From JANOYC01 sp031428675 (GTDB taxonomy: Bacteria; Actinomycetota; Actinomycetes; Actinomycetales; Microbacteriaceae): a stretch of DNA of 13,477 bases. The position numbers and the translations under genes are program-made. Shown here piece after piece: positions 8,758 to 13,477 of the stretch. Position 1 is the first letter of the stretch. Each line of letters starts with the position of its first letter. The notes beneath the pieces were generated by a model. It was not told the origin of the DNA. It worked only from the letters and a program-made list of their open reading frames with translations, and did not search any database. The DNA lies in contig JANOYC010000050.1 in assembly GCA_031428675.1 (NCBI GenBank), positions 1 to 13,477 on the forward strand, written 5' to 3'.

Positions 8758-9438
8758 GTGATTCCCGCGGCCGGGACCGTCGCCCTCCTGCTCGCGGACG
8801 CACGTCTGCCGAGTGGTGGTCACGCGTACTCGTCGGGACTGGAGCCCGCGCTACTCGGGGGAATGTCGCCCGCTGCAGCTGCCACTTTTCTCGCTCTGCG
8901 CGCTCGCACCACGGCGCTCGTCGACGCGGGCACGGCGGTCGCCGCGATGCACGCGGTGCTGGACAGTTCCAGCGGCGACGGAACGGGGCTGGCCGCGGTG
9001 GAACGCGCTTGGTCAGCGCGCACCCCGAGCCGGGCCATGCGCGAAGCCTCGCGCGACCTTGGCCGAGGGCTCGTGCGTCTTGCGAGGCGCATTTGGCCCG
9101 ACGCCCGCGGCATCGACGCGCTCGCGGGCCACGCCCCTCCGCGCCCGCTCGTGCTCGGCGTGATCGCTGCGGCGGTCGGCATGCGGGCCGACGAGCTCGT
9201 TCGGCTGGCGGTCTACGACGACCTTGCGAGCGCAGTCGCGGCGCTCCTCAAGCTCGATCCGCGCGACCCGGCCGACGGAGTCACGCTCGTGCTTAATGGG
9301 TGCGCCTCGATCGAATCAATGGTCGCCTCGGTCGCGGCCATCCAATCGCCCGACGACATTCCGGCGTTCAGTGCGCCACAGGCCGAGGTGTGGGCCGAAC
9401 AACACGCCGTTACCCAAAGGAGGCTCTTCCGTGGCTGA
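8758..9438 (+). CDS. ureF: Urease accessory protein UreF
   Basis: Nickel-insertion chaperone, 226 residues, expected to bind the UreD-apourease complex and recruit UreG. The N-terminal hallmark LLLADARLPSGGHAYSSGLE (residues 10-29) matches the family's LADSxLPxGGFAHSxGLE pattern. The middle is largely helical and Ala-rich (RDLGRGLVRLARRIWP), and the end (VWAEQHAVTQRRLFRG) also fits the family. The start is GTG at 8758; no other start codon lies in this frame between the ureC stop and here, and the ribosome site is weak. The stop lies 8 bases inside ureG. Confidence 0.92.
   Translation: MIPAAGTVALLLADARLPSGGHAYSSGLEPALLGGMSPAAAATFLALRARTTALVDAGTAVAAMHAVLDSSSGDGTGLAAVERAWSARTPSRAMREASRDLGRGLVRLARRIWPDARGIDALAGHAPPRPLVLGVIAAAVGMRADELVRLAVYDDLASAVAALLKLDPRDPADGVTLVLNGCASIESMVASVAAIQSPDDIPAFSAPQAEVWAEQHAVTQRRLFRG
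9416..9423 (+). promoter_or_regulatory. Ribosome binding site that fixes the ureG start
   Basis: AAAGGAGG is a near-perfect Shine-Dalgarno sequence 7 bases before GTG 9431. It lies inside the ureF reading frame. It decides the start against a frame that stays open 69 codons further upstream, and suggests UreG is translated more strongly than UreF. Confidence 0.8.
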
Positions 9439-10195
9439 ACCACATGAACCGAACCGCGCACTCCGGCTCGGAGTTGCCGGACCCGTCGGAACGGGAAAGT
9501 CGTCGCTCATCGCGACGATCTGCCGTTCACTCTCCGATGAGCTGCGGCTCGGTGTGATCACGAACGACATCTACACCGACGAGGATGCGCGATTCCTGCG
9601 CTCAGCCGGAGTGTTGGAGCCCGAGCGGATTCGGGCCGTGGAGACCGGCGCGTGCCCGCACACGGCGATTCGCGACGACATCACCGCCAACCTCATCGCG
9701 GCCGAAGACCTGGAGCGCGATTTCTCCCCGCTCGACGTCGTGCTCATCGAATCAGGCGGCGACAACCTTACGGCGACGTTCTCCCCCGCGCTCGTTGATG
9801 CGCAGATCTTCGTGCTCGACGTTGCTGGCGGCGGTGACGTTGCGCGCAAGGGCGGACCGGGGATCGGGCGAGCCGATCTCCTCGTGGTGAACAAGACCGA
9901 CCTCGCGCCGTATGTGGGAGTGGACGTACCGCTCATGGTGGCGGATGCCCTCCTCGCGCGTGAAGGAAGGGCCGTGCTCGCCCTCTCCCGCACTGACGCG
10001 GAATCCGTTGCGTCGTTGCGGTCGTGGGTGCTCAGCATCCTGGCCGGGCATCGGGCCGGCACCCACGTGCCTCAGGATCCGGGTCCGATGGCACCGCATT
10101 TCCACGCTGACGAGGACCACGCCGAGGGCGGCTACGTGCACACTCACGAGCAGGTTCACGAGCACGAACGCGCTGGAGACAGTGATCAGCGGTGA
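9431..10195 (+). CDS. ureG: Urease accessory GTPase UreG with His-rich C-terminal tail
   Basis: GTPase that drives nickel transfer into apourease, 254 residues, longer than the roughly 205-residue norm. It has P-loop GPVGTGKS (17-24), the run TNDIYTDEDA (44-53), the nickel-binding CPH motif (75-77, in ETGACPHTAIRDD), ESGGDNLTATFSPAL and the guanine-specificity motif NKTD. An acidic, histidine-rich extension follows, with seven histidines between residues 223 and 245 (for example HFHADEDH and HTHEQVHEHE). In many actinobacteria the His-rich stretch is N-terminal, so the C-terminal placement stands out. No ureE occurs in the operon, so the tail may replace its nickel-carrying role (inference). 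The gene overlaps ureF by 8 bases and ureD by 14. Confidence 0.95.
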   Translation: MAEPHEPNRALRLGVAGPVGTGKSSLIATICRSLSDELRLGVITNDIYTDEDARFLRSAGVLEPERIRAVETGACPHTAIRDDITANLIAAEDLERDFSPLDVVLIESGGDNLTATFSPALVDAQIFVLDVAGGGDVARKGGPGIGRADLLVVNKTDLAPYVGVDVPLMVADALLAREGRAVLALSRTDAESVASLRSWVLSILAGHRAGTHVPQDPGPMAPHFHADEDHAEGGYVHTHEQVHEHERAGDSDQR

Positions 10196-10898
10196 GCTGA
10201 CGCGAATCGCCGTCCACCCCAGTGAGGCGCGCGTGCGCGTCCAGCTCGTCACCGGAGCGCTGGCGCCACGACTGACTGATCGCGACGCCGATTCCGCGCG
10301 AGTGGCGATTGCGGCGGCACAGATGCTCCTCCTGGACGGCGACACGGTGCGCATCGAGATCGAAGTGGGCGCCGGTTGCACGCTTGAGCTCGAGGATGTC
10401 GGCGGAACCGTCGCTTATCCCGGGAGTTCGTCGTGGCAGGTGCACGCTCGGGTGGCTGCGGGCGCGAGCCTCATCTGGCACGGATTGCCTTTCGTCGTCA
10501 CGTCGGAGGCCCGCGCAGCCCGCCACACCGAGCTCGAACTCGACACCGGTGCGGCTGTACTGGTCAGGGAAACGCTGGTGCTCGGTCGGCACGGCGAAAT
10601 CGGTGGCGCGATCGATTCAGGGATCAGTGCCTACGGAATCGACGGTCCAATGTTAATCGAACGGCTGCAGGCCGACGCTGCGTCTTCCAGTCCCGGGGTT
10701 ACGGGCGATTTCCGAGTCGTCGACTCGATAGTGGCGCTTGGATTTCGGCCGCCGACCGTTCCTGGCGATCTCGTGCTGGAGCATCCCGGTGCAGTGGCTC
10801 GCTTCCTCGGAACACACACCCACGCATCCGGACTCGACCCGGTTTGGTCGACGTGGCGGGCGGCGCTGCTGGCAAACAGCACCCTGCTCGCGGCGTGA
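10182..10898 (+). CDS. ureD: Urease accessory protein UreD (UreH)
   Basis: Scaffold accessory protein, 238 residues, of the short diverged actinobacterial type. Matching features are LLLDGDTVRIEIEVGAGCTLELED (the GGDxLxLxVxVxxGAxxxL region of the family), the WHGLPFVV run at the W-x-P position, and LVRETLVLGRHGE followed by a long beta-rich stretch. The start GTG 10182 has GGAG (10175-10178) only 3 bases away, an unusually tight spacing, but no better start exists in frame. It overlaps ureG by 14 bases, so its translation is probably coupled. It is the last gene of the urease operon. No terminator is visible before the next gene 24 bases on. Confidence 0.85.
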   Translation: MISGELTRIAVHPSEARVRVQLVTGALAPRLTDRDADSARVAIAAAQMLLLDGDTVRIEIEVGAGCTLELEDVGGTVAYPGSSSWQVHARVAAGASLIWHGLPFVVTSEARAARHTELELDTGAAVLVRETLVLGRHGEIGGAIDSGISAYGIDGPMLIERLQADAASSSPGVTGDFRVVDSIVALGFRPPTVPGDLVLEHPGAVARFLGTHTHASGLDPVWSTWRAALLANSTLLAA

Positions 10899-10906
10899 AA
10901 CCGTTC

Positions 10907-10926
10907 GCATAGACTTCCATCTATGC
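10907..10926 (+). promoter_or_regulatory. Palindrome over the start codon of the ArsR-ArsC gene (likely autoregulatory operator)
   Basis: GCATAGA (10907-10913) and TCTATGC (10920-10926) form a perfect 7-bp inverted repeat with a 6-base centre. The right arm contains the ATG at 10923. ArsR-family proteins bind AT-containing dyads of this size near their own promoters, so this is probably the operator of the encoded fusion protein. No Shine-Dalgarno sequence is visible before the ATG, which fits a leaderless mRNA starting in or near the dyad. Confidence 0.65.
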
Positions 10927-11864
10927 TTCCGGCCACCTCCCCACCGAGCCTCCTAGAACGCTCCGTCGCGGAACAGATCGCCCGCAACCTGCGCGCCATG
11001 GCCGACCCCACCCGGGTTCAGATCCTGTCGCTCATCGTCGAGTCCGCGCGCGGCCGACGCCCAGTAACTGAGCTCGCCGACGATCTCGGGCTCACGCAAC
11101 CGACGGTCAGCCACCACCTGCGGATAATGACGGACGAAGGGATTCTCGAACGCAGCCAAGAAGGGCGACAGGTCTGGTACTCCGTCGTGCCGTCCCGAGT
11201 CAACGACGTCTTCGACTCCGTTCGCATCGACCCCGTCGCCGCCACGATCGCGCCGCCCGTGCTGGAGCGCATCTCCGCTGACCTGGCGATCCGCTTCGCC
11301 GGCACCTTCTCAGCCGAAACGGTTGCCGAGTACGTGCACGGGAGCCACCAGCTGCTCGCGGAAAAAGCGCGAATAACCCGCTACCTGCCCTCGCTCACCG
11401 CCCGGTTTGCGGCCGATCGACTCCGTGCCCTCGCCGAGGCGAACGGCCTGACAGACGGCAAGGTCCCGGACATCCTGTTCGTGTGCGTGCAGAACGCCGG
11501 GCGGTCGCAACTTGCTTCGGCAATCCTCCGATCCTTGGCGGGAGACGCAGTCAGGGTATTGACTGCGGGTTCAGACCCCGCTGGATTGATCAACCCCAAG
11601 ATCGTGGCCGCGCTCGACGAGATCGGCATCCCGCTCGACGGGGAATACCCCAAGCCACTCACCGATGAAGTCGTGCGGGCCGCCGACTATGTGGTCACCA
11701 TGGGATGTGGGGATGCGTGCCCGATATATCCCGGCAAGCGCTACCTCGACTGGGATCTGCCCGACCCAGCAGAACTGTCGATGGACGGCGTGCGCCATGT
11801 GCGCGACGATATCGACCGCCGCGTGCGAGGGTTGCTCGCCGAACTGAATATCTCGCCGAACTGA
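10923..11864 (+). CDS. ArsR-type regulator fused to an arsenate reductase (LMW-phosphatase type)
   Basis: A 313-residue fusion with three parts. Residues 1-110 are an ArsR winged helix (AMADPTRVQILSLI, then recognition helix GLTQPTVSHHLRIM at 56-69, then wing EGRQVWYSV). Residues 113-172 are a helical region like the bundle domain found in front of actinobacterial ArsC enzymes. Residues 183-313 are an LMW-phosphatase arsenate reductase with nucleophile loop C188-VQNAG-R194, the thiol-relay cysteines C262 and C266 in MGCGDACP, and the acid motif DLPDP (278-282). It should reduce arsenate to arsenite and repress its own expression. There is no cysteine before residue 188, so the usual ArsR arsenite site is absent. 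No arsenite pump gene lies nearby. A 17-bp tandem duplication altered the last residues. Confidence 0.88.
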   Translation: MLPATSPPSLLERSVAEQIARNLRAMADPTRVQILSLIVESARGRRPVTELADDLGLTQPTVSHHLRIMTDEGILERSQEGRQVWYSVVPSRVNDVFDSVRIDPVAATIAPPVLERISADLAIRFAGTFSAETVAEYVHGSHQLLAEKARITRYLPSLTARFAADRLRALAEANGLTDGKVPDILFVCVQNAGRSQLASAILRSLAGDAVRVLTAGSDPAGLINPKIVAALDEIGIPLDGEYPKPLTDEVVRAADYVVTMGCGDACPIYPGKRYLDWDLPDPAELSMDGVRHVRDDIDRRVRGLLAELNISPN

Positions 11865-11868
11865 ATTT
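11835..11868 (+). repeat. 17-bp tandem duplication at the end of the ArsR-ArsC gene
   Basis: Two adjacent 17-base units (11835-11851 and 11852-11868) are identical at 16 of 17 positions, both starting CTCGCCGAACTGAAT. Because 17 is not a multiple of three, the second unit is read in another frame and supplies the present stop (11862-11864). With one unit the protein would end LAELNFR instead of LAELNISPN. The second unit also forms one arm of a hairpin just after the stop. Confidence 0.85.
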
Positions 11869-11876
11869 TCGGTGAG
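11852..11876 (+). terminator. Hairpin at the end of the ArsR-ArsC gene (weak terminator candidate)
   Basis: CTCGCCGAA (11852-11860) pairs with TTCGGTGAG (11868-11876) around a 7-base loop. On the plus strand the one imperfect position is a G-U wobble, giving a 9-base stem; on the minus strand it is a mismatch. It spans the stop codon and is not followed by a T run, so termination is only suggested. It sits between convergent genes, 20 bases before the end of the XRE gene. Confidence 0.4.
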
Positions 11877-11896
11877 CGCGGCTGTGAGCGTCTTCG

Positions 11897-12118
11897 TCAT
11901 TCTGTCTCTTCGGGGTAGCGAAAGACGTCGTCAAGACCGGTGCCGAAGTTTCGCGCAATCTGGAACGCCAACTCAAGCGTCGGCGAATACTTTCCCTGCT
12001 CGATCGCAATGAGCGTCTGACGGGTTACCCCGATACGACGGGCGAGTTCTGCCTGCGTCAGCCCTTCCGCCTCACGGAGGGAACGGATGTTGTTGGTGAC
12101 TTTGGTCGGCTTAACCAT
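11897..12118 (-). CDS. Small XRE-family (helix-turn-helix) transcriptional regulator
   Basis: A 73-residue DNA-binding protein that is almost entirely one HTH domain: NNIRSLREAEGLTQAELARRIGVTRQTLIAIEQGKYSPTL, with the recognition helix at about TRQTLIAIEQ. It resembles the compact regulators found next to small membrane proteins in many Gram-positives. The ATG at 12118 overlaps the stop of the preceding membrane gene by one base (TAATG), so the two are translationally coupled and probably act together. A 31-residue upstream extension is rejected because it lies inside the membrane gene and is not HTH-like. It is the best candidate to bind the two repeats at 12564-12583 and 12610-12629 (inference). 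Confidence 0.9.
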   Translation of the reverse strand: MVKPTKVTNNIRSLREAEGLTQAELARRIGVTRQTLIAIEQGKYSPTLELAFQIARNFGTGLDDVFRYPEETE

Positions 12119-12552
12119 TACACGAGTCCGCGGCGGTAGGCAATCACGGAGGCGATGCCACCGACGATTGCCGCAAGTGCGAAACCGAAGAACATGGTGT
12201 TGGCGATCCAAAAAGTGTCGGCTTCGAAGGCACTCAGGATGATTACCCCGAGTCCGCCGATGACCATGAAGGACTGTCCGACTCGATCGCCAATGCGGGA
12301 TATGTCCCGGTCGCGTTGGTCAGCCGTTCCCACGCTGTCAGGGTCGAACATGCCGGCGATGAAGCCCCACAGCACGCTGACGACGACCGTGGCGACAATG
12401 CTGACGCCAATCGTCCAGGCCATTATCGGCCACCACTCGACATCGGTGAGCGCGCCACCTTCGGCCGCGTGAACGACCACGATCACGTACGCGATCGTGG
12501 TGATCACCGTGACAATGAGTGCCGACCACGTGTTTCGCTCTTCGTAGACCAT
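12118..12552 (-). CDS. Four-helix membrane protein paired with the XRE regulator
   Basis: A 144-residue protein of unknown biochemical role. Four hydrophobic segments are visible at about residues 10-30, 43-68, 92-110 and 115-138. A charged cytoplasmic-like loop (DPDSVGTADQRDRDISRIGDRVG, about 69-91) lies between helices 2 and 3. Its MVYEERNTW start and AFEADTFWIANT run match a recurrent actinobacterial family that is encoded beside small HTH proteins, recognised here from memory. GGAGG lies 5 bases upstream of the ATG on the minus strand. It may sense a membrane signal or hold the regulator at the membrane; nothing in the sequence proves either. Confidence 0.85.
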   Translation of the reverse strand: MVYEERNTWSALIVTVITTIAYVIVVVHAAEGGALTDVEWWPIMAWTIGVSIVATVVVSVLWGFIAGMFDPDSVGTADQRDRDISRIGDRVGQSFMVIGGLGVIILSAFEADTFWIANTMFFGFALAAIVGGIASVIAYRRGLV

Positions 12553-12563
12553 GAGAACCTCCG

Positions 12564-12583
12564 ATGTAAATAATTCTTGACAT
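12564..12583. promoter_or_regulatory. Operator-like repeat 1 between the divergent genes
   Basis: ATGTAAATAATTCTTGACAT is an imperfect dyad. Aligned without gaps to the repeat at 12610-12629 it matches at 15 of 20 positions, and the AT-rich centre stands out from the GC-rich surroundings. Its TTGACA (12577-12582) is also the -35 box of the rightward promoter. It lies near the expected start of the leftward transcript. Confidence 0.7.
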
Positions 12584-12604
12584 TGCGAGTATGCGGGCTA
12601 TACC
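12577..12604 (+). promoter_or_regulatory. Promoter for the DUF4386-like gene
   Basis: A perfect -35 TTGACA (12577-12582), a 16-base spacer and -10 TATACC (12599-12604). Transcription would begin near 12611, about 35 bases before the ATG at 12646. The -35 box is inside repeat 1 and the start point falls at the edge of repeat 2. Confidence 0.65.
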
Positions 12605-12616
12605 GTTACGTGTCAA
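12588..12616 (-). promoter_or_regulatory. Promoter for the membrane protein/XRE pair
   Basis: On the minus strand, -35 TTGACA (12616-12611), a 17-base spacer and -10 CATACT (12593-12588). Transcription would begin near 12581, about 29 bases before the ATG at 12552. The -35 box is inside repeat 2. The promoter overlaps the rightward one almost completely, so the two should compete for polymerase. Confidence 0.6.
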
Positions 12617-12629
12617 TAATATTTGACAC
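12610..12629. promoter_or_regulatory. Operator-like repeat 2 between the divergent genes
   Basis: GTGTCAA (12610-12616) and TTGACAC (12623-12629) form a perfect 7-bp inverted repeat around a 6-base AT centre. It is the better of the two copies and lies 46 bases from repeat 1. Binding here would cover the leftward -35 box and the rightward transcription start. The size and symmetry fit a dimeric XRE repressor. Confidence 0.75.
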
Positions 12630-12645
12630 CCGACTAGGAGGAGAA

Positions 12646-13386
12646 ATGAACTCGCTCACCCGCATCGCTCGACTTACGGGAGGCGCCTACCTCGGCCTTG
12701 CCGTGACCGGCCTTCTCGGCTTTCTTGTCATTCGGCCGCAATTGCAGAACCCGGATGATCCAACCGCGACGTTCGCGAACATTCTGGAGAATAGCGCGCT
12801 CGCCCACCTCGGCGTTGGCGTCGAATTGATCGTCGTGATCACTCAGGCGCTCGCGGCACTAGGCTTCTACGCCCTGTTCAGGAGCGAACGCCCCGTTGCC
12901 GCCTACGCCGTCGCGACCTTCGGAATGGCGAATGCAGCGGCGATCCTGGCAAGTGCAGCAATCCTCTCCACCGCAGTCAGCGTCGCCTCGACACCGGCAC
13001 TCGCTCCGGCCGGCGACGCCGCCGGAACCGTCGCACTGCTGTACACAGTCTCCGACTCGTTCTGGGCGGCTGGCGGAATCTTCTTCGGCCTCTGGCTGAT
13101 CCCGATGGGCTGGTTCATGCTCTCAACGAAGCGCATGCCGCGCATCATGGGCGTCATCCTTATTGTCGGCGGAATTGGCTACGTGCTCAGCTCCGTGCTC
13201 GTCGCGACAATCGCGACCTTCCCGACCACCCTCGCCGATGTGCTCGTGCTGCCAGCAACGGTCGGAGAGTTGTGGACGGTCGGCTACCTGCTCGTGCGAG
13301 GCATCCGACCGCTGCACACGTCAGAATCGACACCGCCATCGGCAAGCAAGAGCTCGGAGAGGTCAACCCGGAATGGTGGGACATAA
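12646..13386 (+). CDS. DUF4386-like polytopic membrane protein
   Basis: A 246-residue membrane protein of unknown function. It opens with RIARLTGGAYLGLAVTGLLG, has a short extracytoplasmic segment with FANILENSALAHLGVG, and continues through about six hydrophobic segments. The end runs PRIMGVILIVGGIGYVLSS, then VLPATVGELWTVGYLLVRGI, both typical of DUF4386 proteins. A Ser/Thr-rich hydrophilic tail of about 25 residues follows. The ATG at 12646 is preferred over an upstream extension because AGGAGGAG (12636-12643) lies 2 bases before it and the extension would start upstream of the predicted transcript. It is divergent from the membrane/XRE pair and shares its control region, so it is probably part of the same regulon. 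Confidence 0.85.
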   Translation: MNSLTRIARLTGGAYLGLAVTGLLGFLVIRPQLQNPDDPTATFANILENSALAHLGVGVELIVVITQALAALGFYALFRSERPVAAYAVATFGMANAAAILASAAILSTAVSVASTPALAPAGDAAGTVALLYTVSDSFWAAGGIFFGLWLIPMGWFMLSTKRMPRIMGVILIVGGIGYVLSSVLVATIATFPTTLADVLVLPATVGELWTVGYLLVRGIRPLHTSESTPPSASKSSERSTRNGGT

Positions 13387-13403
13387 CAGAAACCTCCACG
13401 AAC

Positions 13404-13435
13404 GAGTCCCCGGCCGCAATTCCGGCCGGGGACTC
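13404..13435. terminator. Perfect 13-bp hairpin, probably a bidirectional terminator
   Basis: Arms 13404-13416 and 13423-13435 are fully complementary (GAGTCCCCGGCCG and its complement) around a 6-base loop. The stem is very GC-rich and lies 17 bases after the DUF4386-like gene. No T run follows on either strand, as is common for actinobacterial terminators. It can serve both the plus-strand gene and a possible minus-strand gene ending at 13435. Confidence 0.7.
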
Positions 13436-13477
13436 TAGAGGCCGTTAGCAGCAAACGCACCCTTCGGCGCAGTCTGT
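13435..13477 (-). CDS. Possible C-terminal end of a minus-strand gene, cut by the window edge
   Basis: On the minus strand one frame reads QTAPKGAFAANGL and then TAG (13437-13435), exactly at the edge of the terminator hairpin, where a gene end would be expected. The composition looks like a genuine protein C-terminus, but 13 codons cannot identify a family. A second frame (ending CVCC, stop at 13447-13445) is also possible. The call rests mostly on position. Confidence 0.35.
   Translation of the reverse strand, partial: QTAPKGAFAANGL

Overview
This window looks like a chromosomal stretch from a high-GC Gram-positive bacterium (Actinomycetota; a Microbacteriaceae-like source is my best guess). 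The reasons are the high GC content, the frequent GTG starts, the ureA-B-C-F-G-D order without ureE, the lipoprotein binding protein, and an ArsC of the actinobacterial type carrying a helical-bundle domain. The taxonomic call is inference, since no rRNA or other marker gene is present.

Left part (1-6054) is nickel and urea uptake. A NiCoT-family nickel/cobalt permease (77-1255, +) converges on and overlaps a complete urea ABC transporter on the minus strand, urtA-urtB-urtC-urtD-urtE (6054 down to 1165). Its genes are tightly packed with ATGA-type overlaps, apart from a 100-bp gap between urtA and urtB that holds a strong hairpin.

Centre (6055-10898): a 333-bp divergent regulatory region separates urtA from the urease operon ureA-ureB-ureC-ureF-ureG-ureD on the plus strand. 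Every active-site residue expected for urease is present in UreC. No ureE is seen, but UreG has a histidine-rich C-terminal tail that could take over nickel storage or delivery. The pathway is therefore self-contained: Urt imports urea, NiCoT imports Ni2+, UreD/F/G load the metal, and UreABC releases ammonia and CO2.

Right part (10899-13477) is accessory. A three-part fusion protein (ArsR-type DNA-binding domain, helical bundle, arsenate-reductase domain) lies 24 bp behind ureD, with a palindrome over its start codon and a 17-bp tandem duplication at its 3' end. Convergent to it is a minus-strand pair made of a four-helix membrane protein and a 73-residue XRE regulator. Divergent from that pair is a DUF4386-like membrane protein. 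The 93-bp gap between them holds two near-identical operator-like repeats, each containing the -35 box of one of two facing promoters. A perfect 13-bp hairpin follows, and possibly the 3' end of a minus-strand gene cut by the window edge.

No tRNA, rRNA, insertion sequence, CRISPR array or phage gene was seen.
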